DNA of 64,000 bases. It comes from CBDDEC01 sp965226785 (GTDB taxonomy: Bacteria > Chloroflexota > Dehalococcoidia > UBA2979). A model generated the notes under the pieces. It was not told the origin of the DNA. It did not search any database and saw only the letters and a list, made by a program, of their open reading frames with translations. Numbering within the stretch: position 1 is the first letter of the stretch; each line of letters opens with the position of its first letter. The DNA is taken from positions 186,001 through 250,000 of the forward strand of contig CBDDEC010000003.1 of NCBI GenBank assembly GCA_965226785.1, in the 5' to 3' direction. Shown piece by piece: positions 48,851-59,822 of this stretch. Position numbers and translations under genes: made by a program.

Positions 48851-49945
48851 ATGGCAAGGGACTTCTACGAGATCCTCGGCGTGAAGGGCGATGCCTCCGA
48901 TCGGGAGATTCGCTCCGCCTATCGACGCCTCGCCCGCGAGTGGCACCCCGACGTCAATCCGGGCAACGAGGAAGCCGAGGCGGCCTTTAAGCAGATCAAC
49001 CAGGCGCACGAGGTGCTGTCCGACACGGACAAGCGCCAGGCCTACGATCGCTACGGCGAGGAGTGGGAGCACGCCGAGCAGCTCGACCAGATGCGGCGCC
49101 AGGGCTTCTCCCCCGGCGGCAGCGGCTCCGGCAGCGGATTCCGCTCAGGCGGCATCGAGTTTGGCGACATCGGCGACCTCTTCGGCGGCAGTCGAGGCGG
49201 CGGTCGAGGCGGCGGTGGGATCTTCGACTCGCTGTTCCGTCGAGGCGGCGCAGGCGGCCGTGCCCGCGGCCAGGACATCGAGCACCGCGTGCGCGTGAGC
49301 CTGCAGGAGGCATTCGACGGCGCCTCGCGCACCGTTGAGGTGCGCCAGGGCGAGGAGCAGTGCCGCATCTGCAGCGGCCAGGGCGAACTGGCCGGCGCGA
49401 CCTGCCACGCCTGCCGCGGCAGCGGCACCGCCACACCGCTGCGCCGCCTCCAGGTGACCATCCCCCCGGCCGTGAACAACGGCACCCGCATCCGCGTCGC
49501 CGGCCGTGGTGGCCCGGGCCCCGGCGGCGGCACGGCCGGCGATCTCTTCCTGATCGTCGAGGTGACGCCACACCCGAGCTTCGAGCGCGATGGCGATGAC
49601 CTGTACGTCGATGTCGCCGTCCCGGTCGCCGATGCCGCGCTGGGCGGCGAGGTCGCGGTGCCCACGCTGAAGGGGCGCTCGCTGGCGCTGCGCGTGCCCG
49701 AAGGCACGCAGGGCGGGCGGCGCTTCCGCCTCGCTGGGCAGGGGATGCCGCGTCAGGCGGGCGGTTACGGCAACCTGTTCGCTCGTGTGCGCATCGCGCT
49801 GCCCGAGGAACTGAGCGACCGCGAGCGCCGCCTGTTCGAGGAGCTGCGGGACACCGTTGGCACCACCTCGGACGCTAGCCAGAACGGCAGCCAGGACGGC
49901 ACGTCACCCAACGTCGAGGGCGCCACCGAAGGAGCCACGCGATGA
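48851..49945 (+). CDS. dnaJ: DnaJ-family co-chaperone with a half zinc finger
   Basis: 364 residues from ATG 48851. The J domain (1-70) has the HPD motif at 32-34. Next is a Gly/Ser/Arg-rich linker (about 90-140, with SGSGSG and SRGGGRGGG). Then only two C-x-x-C-x-G-x-G repeats (CRICSGQG and CHACRGSG), where canonical DnaJ has four; this leaves one zinc site instead of two. The C-terminal substrate-binding domains follow (VNNGTRIRVAGRGGPGPGG, DAALGGEVAVPTLKG). Intermediate between DnaJ and CbpA. The protein overlaps hspR by four bases. Confidence 0.9.
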   Translation: MARDFYEILGVKGDASDREIRSAYRRLAREWHPDVNPGNEEAEAAFKQINQAHEVLSDTDKRQAYDRYGEEWEHAEQLDQMRRQGFSPGGSGSGSGFRSGGIEFGDIGDLFGGSRGGGRGGGGIFDSLFRRGGAGGRARGQDIEHRVRVSLQEAFDGASRTVEVRQGEEQCRICSGQGELAGATCHACRGSGTATPLRRLQVTIPPAVNNGTRIRVAGRGGPGPGGGTAGDLFLIVEVTPHPSFERDGDDLYVDVAVPVADAALGGEVAVPTLKGRSLALRVPEGTQGGRRFRLAGQGMPRQAGGYGNLFARVRIALPEELSDRERRLFEELRDTVGTTSDASQNGSQDGTSPNVEGATEGATR

Positions 49946-50295
49946 CCAACATTCCGCGTAACGAACCCGTGTTCCAGATCTCGGTCGTGTCGAGGATGGT
50001 CGGGCTGCACCAGCAGACGATTCGCTCGTACGAGCGCGTCGGCCTGGTCTCGCCGGCCCGCTCGCGCGGCAACACCCGTCTCTACTCGACGGCGGACGTG
50101 GAGCGCCTGCGACAGGTGATACGGCTCGTCAGCGACCTTGGCGTGAACCTCGCCGGCGTCGACGTGATCCTGCGCATGTCGCGACAGATGGAGGAGCTGC
50201 AGGGTGAGCTCGCCTCGCTCCGCGGCGAGGTCGCACAACTCCGCGACGCGACCGCGGCTACTTCGAACGCTCCGCCCGACACCGCCGCGAGGTAA
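49942..50295 (+). CDS. hspR: MerR-family heat-shock regulator HspR-like
   Basis: 117 residues. ISVVSRMVGLHQQTIRSYER is the MerR-type helix-turn-helix as in HspR, followed by VSPARSRGNTRLYSTADVERL (the wing) and a dimerising coiled coil (MEELQGELASLRGEVAQLRD). In many bacteria HspR follows dnaJ or dnaK and represses heat-shock operons with DnaK as co-repressor. The ATGA overlap with dnaJ and clpC downstream fits. I did not find a canonical HAIR operator in the hsp20-dnaJ gap. Confidence 0.88.
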   Translation: MTNIPRNEPVFQISVVSRMVGLHQQTIRSYERVGLVSPARSRGNTRLYSTADVERLRQVIRLVSDLGVNLAGVDVILRMSRQMEELQGELASLRGEVAQLRDATAATSNAPPDTAAR

Positions 50296-50365
50296 CGCCA
50301 GCGACCGACACTCGAACAGCGATTGACAGCGACGCCGAGGGCGCGTCGAGAGGGAGACAACCGCG

Positions 50366-52828
<2,463 letters not shown>

Positions 52829-52834
52829 CGGCCG

Positions 52835-53272
52835 CTAACCGGCTGCCCGTCGTTCCGCGAAGCCGATCAGGTTGTCTTCCGGGTCGCGGAAGAAGGCGAG
52901 CCACTCCTCCGTGCCGGGGGCGCCGAACGTCCCAGCGGCGTCGGTGAAGACGATGTGCGGTTCACCCTCGATGGTGACGCCGCGCGAGCGGACGGCCTCG
53001 GTGGCCGCGTCGATGACATCGACGCGGAAGTAGAGCACCGAGTTCTCGCGCGGAGAGACGCCGTCGTCGTCGCCCTCGATCGCCGAGGAGACGTAGAGGC
53101 GCGTGCCGTCGCCGAGGTCGAAGAACGCCATGCCCGGTGGGTCGAACGTCGCGATCAGCGAGGCGCCGAGGGTGTCGCGGTAGAAGGCGACGGCCGCGTC
53201 GAGGTCCCGCACAGCCAGCAGCACCTGATGCAGCGGTCCGATGTGGAGTTCCTGGTTCGAATCGGCGGTCAC
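52835..53272 (-). CDS. VOC family (glyoxalase/bleomycin-resistance-like) protein
   Basis: 145 residues from GTG 53272. LHQVLLAVRDLDAAVAFYRD gives the first His ligand; GTEEWLAFFRDPEDNLIGFA is the final module. It lies divergent to a MarR gene with a shared palindrome, so the MarR protein probably represses it. Substrate unknown. Confidence 0.88.
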   Translation of the reverse strand: MTADSNQELHIGPLHQVLLAVRDLDAAVAFYRDTLGASLIATFDPPGMAFFDLGDGTRLYVSSAIEGDDDGVSPRENSVLYFRVDVIDAATEAVRSRGVTIEGEPHIVFTDAAGTFGAPGTEEWLAFFRDPEDNLIGFAERRAAG

Positions 53273-53296
53273 GGTGGCCCTCCCGGTGGCGTCGGG

Positions 53297-53327
53297 TTGT
53301 CAATAGTTAGTTGTGCGTGCTAACTAT
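53297..53327. promoter_or_regulatory. MarR operator over the promoter of the VOC-MarR divergent region
   Basis: ATAGTTAG (53303-53310) and CTAACTAT (53320-53327) are perfect inverted copies nine bases apart. The repeat overlaps a TTGTCA -35 candidate (53297-53302) and the -10 zone before marR. A MarR dimer would cover both divergent promoters. Confidence 0.75.
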
Positions 53328-53334
53328 ATGCATC

Positions 53335-53778
53335 ATGTCAAGCCCCGAAGGCACCCGGCTGGAGACACTCGCGCGCGAGCTCAACTCCGTGGCGATTCAC
53401 CTCGTGCGGCGGTTGCGGGTCAGTGACGAGGCCCTCGGCGTCAGTTCGCCGAGGCTGTCGGCGCTCTCCGTGCTGGTCTTCGGCGGCCCCTGCACCCTGG
53501 GCGAACTGGCGGCCGCCGAGCAGGTGACGGCGCCGACGATGTCGCGCACGGTCGCGGCGCTCGAGGCGGACGGCCTCGTTGAGCGCAGCGCCCACCCCGC
53601 GGACGGACGGGCGGTGCGCCTCGACGCGACGCGACGAGGGCGGCGGCTGATGCATCGCGGCCGTGCGCTACGCGAAGAGCGGCTCGTGCGCGAGCTGGCC
53701 GGGCGCGGCGAACGCGACCTGCGCGCCCTCGAACGGGCAGCCGCGATCCTGCGCGAGCTCGAGGCGTCCGCGGACTGA
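53335..53778 (+). CDS. MarR family transcriptional regulator
   Basis: 147 residues from ATG 53335; no Shine-Dalgarno before it. Winged helix: CTLGELAAAEQVTAPTMSRT, then LEADGLVERSAHPADGRAVR with the D-x-R wing. Flanking helices mediate dimerisation. Probably an auto-repressor acting at the palindrome 8 bases upstream and controlling the VOC gene. Ends one base before the convergent MFS gene. Confidence 0.92.
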   Translation: MSSPEGTRLETLARELNSVAIHLVRRLRVSDEALGVSSPRLSALSVLVFGGPCTLGELAAAEQVTAPTMSRTVAALEADGLVERSAHPADGRAVRLDATRRGRRLMHRGRALREERLVRELAGRGERDLRALERAAAILRELEASAD

Positions 53779-55044
53779 CTACTTGCCGCCGCCGGCGGCG
53801 GCATCGGCCATCGCGGCCGGTGGCCCGCCCTCGTGCGCGTCGGCGCGCAGCCAGAGCAGGTACATCGCACCGCTGGTGACGGCGACCGAGACGGCGCTGA
53901 CGCCGAACGCCAGGCGCAGGTCGACATCGGCCACCACCCCGGCAACGGTCGCGGCGATGGCAAAGGCGATCGACTCGCCGAACGGTGCGAACGACAGCAC
54001 GGTCGCGCGGATGTTCGACTCGGTGCGGTCGTTGATGTAGGCGCGCGTCGCCGGGAAGAGCGCGGCCATGGACAGGGCCACGAAGATGAACCCGCCGTAG
54101 GCGTAGAGCGTGTCGGACGCGGCCACGACGGCGACGCCGCCGACAGCCAGGACCATTGTCCAGCCGAGCTGCGCCCGGAGGCCGAGCCGCGTGCTGATCT
54201 GCTTCGTGAAGTAGCCGCCGGCGATACCGCCGAGACGCATCGGGATCAGGAGCACACCGAACCAGGCGAGCGGCACATCGTGCGAGGCAAAGAACGGCTG
54301 CAAGAGCAGGAACTGCGCGACGATCACCGTCGAGATCGTGACCTCGAAGAGGATCATGTAGCGAATCGCAGCATTGTTGCGCAGCGCGCTCACGGCGGTC
54401 GTCAGTGTCTCCACGTAGCTGATGCGGCCACCGGTGCCACTCCGGCGCGGCTCGTCCATGGGCAGCAACATCCCGAGCGCGAGGACGTAGGGGAAGAAGC
54501 CGAAGATGATCGCCGCCCGCAGGTCGATCACACCGGCGATGACGCCGCCGGCGACCCCGCCGAGGAGCGAGGCCACCCCGGCGTAGGCAGCGATGCGACC
54601 GCTGACGCTGGCGTAATCGTCGGTCTCATCGACCTCGGCGAGCGTGTCGTAGAGGAAGGCCTCACCGTTGCCGCTGCGGAAGGCGATGCCGGCTGCCCAG
54701 AAGACGTAGGAGCCGAGCAACAGCAGGAAGCCACCGGCGTAGGCAAAGGCAAGGATGCCAATGCCCTCGACGATCGCGCCGACGATGAACGTGAGCTTGC
54801 GGCCGAAGCGATCGGCGAAAGCGCCAGTCGGCATCTCGGCGATGAGCTTGATGCCCCAGAACGCGCCCTCCATCACACCGACCTGCGCCAGACTCAGGTC
54901 GCGGAAGTCGGTCAGGTAGACCACCCACACCGCGAAGAACGGCATCAGGTCCGCGAAGACGGAGTACGCCGTGAGCAGACGGACGTTGCGGCGCGCGATC
55001 GGAGCGCGGTTCTCGGCGGGCTGAGTGGTGGACACGGTCGTCAC
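53779..55044 (-). CDS. MFS transporter
   Basis: 421 residues, twelve transmembrane helices. The loop after helix 2 reads GAFADRFGRKLTFIVGAIVE, matching the G-x-x-x-D-R-x-G-R-(K/R) MFS motif A; a long cytoplasmic loop follows helix 6. The substrate is unknown; efflux is possible. It ends against marR and could be controlled by the same regulator, although a separate promoter would be needed. Confidence 0.88.
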   Translation of the reverse strand: MTTVSTTQPAENRAPIARRNVRLLTAYSVFADLMPFFAVWVVYLTDFRDLSLAQVGVMEGAFWGIKLIAEMPTGAFADRFGRKLTFIVGAIVEGIGILAFAYAGGFLLLLGSYVFWAAGIAFRSGNGEAFLYDTLAEVDETDDYASVSGRIAAYAGVASLLGGVAGGVIAGVIDLRAAIIFGFFPYVLALGMLLPMDEPRRSGTGGRISYVETLTTAVSALRNNAAIRYMILFEVTISTVIVAQFLLLQPFFASHDVPLAWFGVLLIPMRLGGIAGGYFTKQISTRLGLRAQLGWTMVLAVGGVAVVAASDTLYAYGGFIFVALSMAALFPATRAYINDRTESNIRATVLSFAPFGESIAFAIAATVAGVVADVDLRLAFGVSAVSVAVTSGAMYLLWLRADAHEGGPPAAMADAAAGGGK

Positions 55045-55109
55045 AGCCTACGCGTCCGCGGCCGCTCAGAAGTCCGCCCTTCGCCGTAGCGCAGAGCGCA
55101 CCGCCTTCC

Positions 55110-55115
55110 GATAAT
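55110..55115 (+). promoter_or_regulatory. Candidate -10 box of the DsbA-VKOR operon
   Basis: GATAAT lies 37 bases before GTG 55153. No good -35 box was identified. Confidence 0.35.
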
Positions 55116-55152
55116 GATGGCAGCCGACCCAGATCAATCACCGGAGGCCACG

Positions 55153-55923
55153 GTGGGCAGAAACCGACGACGACGGAGCTCACGGCGACGCCGTCGCGAG
55201 GACGAAGAGCAGCAGCCCGCGGAGCCGCAGCGCGCCGGCTGGCGCGACACGATCGAGTCGTTCGGTGGCTTCACGGTCATCGGCACGCTCGCAGCCGTGG
55301 TCGTCGCGCTGGGGTTTCTGGTCTACTTCAACCTCCCCGGCTCGGAGGATCCAAACGACGAGCCCTACGTGCCGACCGAACGCACAACGGTGTCCGGCCG
55401 CATCGACGGCAACCCCGCGGCCCCCGTCCGCATCATCGAGTTCTCCGACTTCCAGTGCCCGTTCTGCGGGCGCTTCACGACGGAGACGGCGCCGCTGATC
55501 CTCGCCGAGTTCGTCGAGGCCGGGCAGGCGTCCATCGAGTACCGGCACTTCGCGTTCCTCGGCCCGGAGTCGCTCGCCTCGGCCGCAGCGGCCGAGTGTG
55601 CGCTCGACCAGGGTCGCTTCTGGGACTACCACGACCTGCTCTTCCTCCGACAGAAGAATGAGAACCGCGGGACGTTCTCGGACGGCAACCTCAAGGGCTT
55701 CGCACGCGAGCTGGCAGACGCGTTCCCGGACTTCGACGTCGACACATTCGATCGCTGCTTCGATTCCGGCCAGAAGGAGCAGTCGGTGCTCGACCAGACC
55801 GCCGAGGCACGTGACCTGGGCATCCAGTCGACACCGTCGTTCTTCATCAACGGTCAGTTCCTGAGCGGTGCCCAGCCGATCGAGAACTTCCGCCTGGTGA
55901 TCAACGCGGCGCTGGCCGAGTAG
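55153..55923 (+). CDS. Membrane-anchored DsbA-like thiol oxidoreductase
   Basis: 256 residues from GTG 55153, placed by GGAGG at 55143-55147. An Arg-rich cytoplasmic start is followed by one membrane helix (about 40-60) and an extracytoplasmic thioredoxin-fold domain with active site CPFC (102-105, context DFQCPFCGRF) and a helical insert. The cis-Pro is in STPSFFING. It oxidises cysteines in exported proteins and is re-oxidised by the VKOR protein encoded next. An upstream ATG at 55114 is less likely. Confidence 0.93.
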   Translation: MGRNRRRRSSRRRRREDEEQQPAEPQRAGWRDTIESFGGFTVIGTLAAVVVALGFLVYFNLPGSEDPNDEPYVPTERTTVSGRIDGNPAAPVRIIEFSDFQCPFCGRFTTETAPLILAEFVEAGQASIEYRHFAFLGPESLASAAAAECALDQGRFWDYHDLLFLRQKNENRGTFSDGNLKGFARELADAFPDFDVDTFDRCFDSGQKEQSVLDQTAEARDLGIQSTPSFFINGQFLSGAQPIENFRLVINAALAE

Positions 55924-55980
55924 CCACCCCTGAAGGGTGGATCGAAGCGGGCCACTTCCCGCGGCGAGACGGGATCGAGG

Positions 55981-56457
55981 ATGCGGGCGGCGCTGACCAG
56001 GCAGAACCTGCTGCTACTGCTGACGGTCGCAGGCGTCGGAATCGCCGCCTACCTCAGCTGGGTCGCGCTCGACGGCGAGAGCGAGGCGTTCTGCTCGGGC
56101 GTGGGCGACTGCCATACCGTCCAATCGTCCGAGTACTCCGAGATCGCCGGCGTCCCGATCGCGCTCCTGGGGTTGGGGATGTACATCGCCATCGCGGCGC
56201 TCGTGATCGGACGCCGCGGCGGGCCTCAGGCAGTGCGGGCGCTCCCCCTGTTGCCGATCTGGACCTTCGCCCTGGCGGCGGCCGGGATGCTCTACTCCGT
56301 CTACCTGACATACCTCGAGTTGTTCGTGATCGACGCCATCTGCATCTGGTGTGTCGGCTCCGCGGTGGTCGTGACGGCGATCGCTGTGGTCGGCGCCCCT
56401 GACTTCCTCGAGGCGCGCCGCAAGATCGCTGGCCGCTCGCAGGGCTCGACCGTATGA
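55981..56457 (+). CDS. Vitamin K epoxide reductase family protein (VKOR)
   Basis: 158 residues, four to five transmembrane helices. The loop Cys pair is C38/C44 (FCSGVGDCHTV) and the active-site pair is C121/C124 (CIWC). It re-oxidises the DsbA-like partner and hands electrons to quinone. The pairing with DsbA downstream of 55153 is typical of actinobacteria, cyanobacteria and Chloroflexota that lack DsbB. Confidence 0.94.
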   Translation: MRAALTRQNLLLLLTVAGVGIAAYLSWVALDGESEAFCSGVGDCHTVQSSEYSEIAGVPIALLGLGMYIAIAALVIGRRGGPQAVRALPLLPIWTFALAAAGMLYSVYLTYLELFVIDAICIWCVGSAVVVTAIAVVGAPDFLEARRKIAGRSQGSTV

Positions 56458-56816
56458 TCGCGACGCCCCGAGGCGGCCCGAGCACGACGGAGTCAGGCAT
56501 GACGAGCGAGATGGCAGAGCAGCCCACGGAGCTGGCGATCGGTTTCGAGGACCTGTTCGTGCTCTCGACTGGCGGCATGGACGCCTTCGTCCTGAACTGG
56601 AATGAAGCCGCGAATCCGCCGCCGTTCTACGTCGACGTGGGCGACCGCCGGTTCGCGCTCACCGCCAATACCTACCTCGTGAACGGCCACGGTGCGCAGC
56701 TGCCGGAGTACCTGACCACCGAGGAGGCGGAGGGCCGCCTCACCCTCCTCGTCGAGCGCGACGACCGCTACCTCGTCTACAGCCACGACCCCAACGCCCC
56801 GGACGAGGACGAATAG
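56454..56816 (+). CDS. Small protein of unknown function after VKOR
   Basis: 120 residues if it starts at ATG 56454, overlapping the VKOR stop (ATGA); an internal Met at 56499 could also serve. It is acidic with a Pro/Phe-rich stretch (NEAANPPPFYVDVGDRRFAL) and ends PDEDE. No signal, membrane helix or Cys. Not recognised. Coupled translation suggests a link to oxidative folding or to the Rieske gene that follows. Confidence 0.6.
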   Translation: MIATPRGGPSTTESGMTSEMAEQPTELAIGFEDLFVLSTGGMDAFVLNWNEAANPPPFYVDVGDRRFALTANTYLVNGHGAQLPEYLTTEEAEGRLTLLVERDDRYLVYSHDPNAPDEDE

Positions 56817-56920
56817 ACCTCGGCCGAGGCGTGCACTCCGACCGTACGCGCTAGTCGTTGCTCTTTCGTTGCCCTCGCTCGTGAAGCCTGTCACAATGAC
56901 CCTGCATAGAGAGCCGCCCC

Positions 56921-57535
56921 ATGGCGAAGCTCAACCCGGACCTCTCCTCCTGGCACGATCAGCTGCGGCGTCGCCTCGACGTTTCCGATCCGATCGAGGG
57001 CGCTGCGATGCCCGCTTCGTCGGCACTCTCGCGGCGCGCGTTTATCCGACGCAGCTTCTGGACCGGTATCGGCCTGACCCTGGGCGGCGCGCTCGCCTCC
57101 GCGGTCGGCTTCCTCTATCCACGCAACGTCAGCGGGTTTGGCGGGCCGATTGCTGCCGGACACAGCGAAGACTATCCGCGCGGTGGCGACCCCCAGAACG
57201 TGCGGGCCGGCTTCTTCTGGATCGTCAACCTCGACCCCGCGGATGAGAGCGCCGGCGGCGGTGAAGGGTTGCTCGCGCTCTGGCAACGCTGCCCGCACCT
57301 CGGCTGCGCGATCCCGTGGCTGCCGCGCTTCAACTTCGAGAATCGGAGCGGCTGGTTCCGCTGCCCCTGCCACCGCTCGACTTACACGCGCGCCGGCGTA
57401 CGCGTCTTCGGCCCAGCGCCCCGTTCGATGGACACGATGCTCGTCGAGGTGGATGCCGACGGCCTGATCACGGTCCAGACCGGCGAGATCGCACGCGGCG
57501 GTCCCGACAACCCGACACGCGCTCTCCTGGTCTGA
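56921..57535 (+). CDS. Rieske [2Fe-2S] protein, membrane-anchored
   Basis: 204 residues. A twin-arginine-like SRRAFIRRSFW precedes one membrane helix (about 45-65). The cluster motifs are CPHLGC (C124, H126, C129) and CPCH (C148, C150, H151), matching the C-x-H / C-x-x-H ligands plus the two-Cys disulfide of high-potential Rieske proteins. Such proteins serve in cytochrome bc-type complexes, but no cytochrome b gene is adjacent, so the complex partner is elsewhere. Tat export is inferred. Confidence 0.9.
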   Translation: MAKLNPDLSSWHDQLRRRLDVSDPIEGAAMPASSALSRRAFIRRSFWTGIGLTLGGALASAVGFLYPRNVSGFGGPIAAGHSEDYPRGGDPQNVRAGFFWIVNLDPADESAGGGEGLLALWQRCPHLGCAIPWLPRFNFENRSGWFRCPCHRSTYTRAGVRVFGPAPRSMDTMLVEVDADGLITVQTGEIARGGPDNPTRALLV

Positions 57536-57635
57536 ACCCCGCCCCGAGGCGCCCGCTCGTGACGCGCCGCACCAGCGAGGGCTGGCCTCTCGTCTACGCT
57601 GCCTGCCAGCGACGGGCGAGGCGAGGAGGACGCCG

Positions 57636-58328
57636 ATGTCGGTGATCACGCTGACGGGTCACCTGGGCTCCATGGGCACCATCGCCGTGCGCGTCGCGCG
57701 CGAGATGGAGTTCGACCTCGCCGATCGCGAGCTGATGATGGAGGCCGCTGCGGCCCTCGGTTGGTCGGAGGAGGACGTCGAGGCGTTCGACGAGCGCACG
57801 AGTGGCCTCGGAGGGCGGCTCACGCAGCTGCTGCGGGGGTTCATCGAGCGCGCCGGGCGCGCCAACGTCGACCCAATGATGACGTCGGTCGGCCTCGAGG
57901 TAGTCCTCGGGCGGACCTATGGCGACACGGCGGCGCCGGACATGAAGGCCGATGACGAGCGCTACATCGACACGCTGAGCGAGCTGATCATGGCCTTCGC
58001 CGAACGAGGCAACATCGTCATCGTCGGGCGTGGGGCGCAGGCCCTGCTGCGCGAACGCGAGGACACGTTGCACGTGCGCATCGCCTGCCCGCAAGAGGAG
58101 CGTATCCGCCGCATCGCCGAACGCGACGCGATGGCCCTCGATGATGCGAGCGACCGCGTGCGGGACTCCGACCGCCAGCGCGAGGCGTGGCACGCCAAGT
58201 ACTTCGACATCGACTATCGCGAGCCGTACCACTACCACCTCGTCGTCAACTCCGGGCGGCTCTCGGACCCCCTCGCCTCCGAGCTGATCGTTGAGGCAGC
58301 CCGACGCCGAGAGCCACGTCCCGGCTGA
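57636..58328 (+). CDS. Cytidylate kinase-like family protein
   Basis: 230 residues. The N-terminal VITLTGHLGSMGTIAVRVAR has a modified P-loop (G-x4-G-T, with no Lys in the usual place), followed by LADRELMMEAAAALG. The CMP-binding and lid regions show VGRGAQALLREREDTLHVRI and a basic segment. Belongs to the cytidylate kinase-like group of unknown role (PF13189 type); the degraded P-loop raises doubt about kinase activity. Confidence 0.8.
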   Translation: MSVITLTGHLGSMGTIAVRVAREMEFDLADRELMMEAAAALGWSEEDVEAFDERTSGLGGRLTQLLRGFIERAGRANVDPMMTSVGLEVVLGRTYGDTAAPDMKADDERYIDTLSELIMAFAERGNIVIVGRGAQALLREREDTLHVRIACPQEERIRRIAERDAMALDDASDRVRDSDRQREAWHAKYFDIDYREPYHYHLVVNSGRLSDPLASELIVEAARRREPRPG

Positions 58329-58373
58329 TCCTGGTGCGACCTTGTCGGGTGGCGTGTGTTTGGCGTCACAAGA

Positions 58374-58395
58374 GGGTGTCAGATACCTGACACCC
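58374..58395. repeat. Perfect hairpin GGGTGTCAG / CTGACACCC
   Basis: A 9-bp inverted repeat with loop ATAC, 46 bases after the kinase-like gene. The core GTGTCAG recurs near 16441, so it may be a dispersed element; it may also act as a terminator without a T-run. Confidence 0.6.
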
Positions 58396-58752
58396 GCGTT
58401 TGAACTCACCTCGTAGGTTCTGCTATCAGATCCACACGTGATCCACGTGGTATCGTGCGAATTCGCTCGTCTGCTCGCGTAGCGATAGAAATGGACGACG
58501 ATCGATGCCAGTCCCCCGGCGGCAAGGGATCAGGCAAGCCGGCTTCGCGTTCGAGACACAGGCGCACTGGGTAAAGTCCCGCCGCTTCCTCAGCCAGGGA
58601 GGGACTCCGCACACGGAGCTTGCGCGACTGTCGCAGGGCGGTCAGCACCAACTGCGGCAGCGGGCAGCAGAGTAGATCATCCTGTCGACGTCAAACACAG
58701 GTCCAGCGTTGTTGGACTAGTCCGGCTCTCTGGTCGGTAGAACAAGAAGAAA
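58396..58752. other. 357-base gap
   Basis: Nothing recognisable. A 56-codon plus-strand ORF (58504-58674) and two minus-strand ORFs have no family resemblance or ribosome site. Base composition is a little lower in GC. Confidence 0.4.
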
Positions 58753-59403
58753 ATGCCGAGTCCGAACGCGACGAAGTCAGCAATCGTCGCTGGCTTCGTC
58801 TCGCTGGTCTTGATGGCGTGTGCTAACGGGACGATCAGTGACGCGCCCGGAACGCCCACTGCCACGCAGAGCGTCCCTCTGGCTCCAACATCCACAGTCG
58901 TGACCGGTCTGAACCCGGTGCTCGCACAACCGACGACACCGCTGACAAGCTTCGAGCTGTCGATTCTCCCGTTAGGCGAGCCCTTCGCGATGCGTCAAGT
59001 TGTCGAAAGTGCGATCGACTCCGGGTTCGTGGTCCGTTCGGCCAAGTTTAGCGTTGACCTGTGCGAGCTACCTGGCGTTCGGGGGACGACCTTTTTCTTC
59101 GTCCATCCGAACGAGGCTACAAGCACTGTGTTTTTGTGGAGCTACCCGAATCCCGAGGACCTGGCAACGGAGTGGGAGGTCGCCGAGGATCAGACCACAG
59201 CGAAGCCGGTCGAGAATGTCGACTGCCCCGGGTTCGTGATTCTTCGCGACGATGCGACAGCCGTGCTCGTCAACGAAAATCTCGTGCTCGTGTTTGCTGT
59301 CCGGCCTACGCCGACTGACCCACAAGCGTTCTACGACGCCAGCGCTGATGATGCCCTCGCCGCATGGTTCCGTGAGTTCACCCCGGACGCCGTCGAGCGC
59401 TAG
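58753..59403 (+). CDS. Lipoprotein of unknown function
   Basis: 216 residues. Signal with lipobox: AIVAGFVSLVLMAC, Cys22 as anchor. A Thr/Pro-rich linker (residues 25-60) precedes a compact domain with Cys in DLCELPGVRG and VDCPGFVIL. GAAGAAAA-like purine tract precedes the ATG. Composition is lower in GC than the neighbours. No family recognised; probably an exposed surface lipoprotein. Confidence 0.72.
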   Translation: MPSPNATKSAIVAGFVSLVLMACANGTISDAPGTPTATQSVPLAPTSTVVTGLNPVLAQPTTPLTSFELSILPLGEPFAMRQVVESAIDSGFVVRSAKFSVDLCELPGVRGTTFFFVHPNEATSTVFLWSYPNPEDLATEWEVAEDQTTAKPVENVDCPGFVILRDDATAVLVNENLVLVFAVRPTPTDPQAFYDASADDALAAWFREFTPDAVER

Positions 59404-59522
59404 TTACCGACCGGGCTCTCTCAGGGCGGCGGCGCAAATCTGTACCCAAACCTGCACACGGTGAACTCTTGCTTCAGAGCACTGTAAAGAAGTCGGGTTC
59501 CCGTTAGATCGCGAGCGACCTC

Positions 59523-59810
59523 GTGCGTCTCTTCGTAGCGGAGCTCCTGATGTCGACGGGCGGCCTGATCGTCCTGTTCGGGTGGCTTGCAGCGAGCGCC
59601 GGGCCGCTCGTCCTTCGGGTGATCGGTGTTGGTCTCGGCTTCGTGCTGATCGGCTACCTACTCGACTGGAGGAGCAGAACCCGCGCGCTGGTTGGCGTGG
59701 CGATCGCGATCAGTTGGCTGAACGTCTGGGTGGCGGTAGTCGTCGTCCCGGGGCTACTCGTCGCTGGGATCTATCGAGTAGTTCTCGACTCTCGCCACCA
59801 GGCGTCATAG
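59523..59810 (+). CDS. Small membrane protein
   Basis: 95 residues from GTG 59523. Three hydrophobic segments (about 5-25, 30-47 and 58-85) make it a small integral membrane protein. Ends DSRHQAS before a strong terminator. No family recognised and no obvious partner. Confidence 0.55.
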   Translation: MRLFVAELLMSTGGLIVLFGWLAASAGPLVLRVIGVGLGFVLIGYLLDWRSRTRALVGVAIAISWLNVWVAVVVVPGLLVAGIYRVVLDSRHQAS

Positions 59811-59822
59811 TCAGGAGCAACT

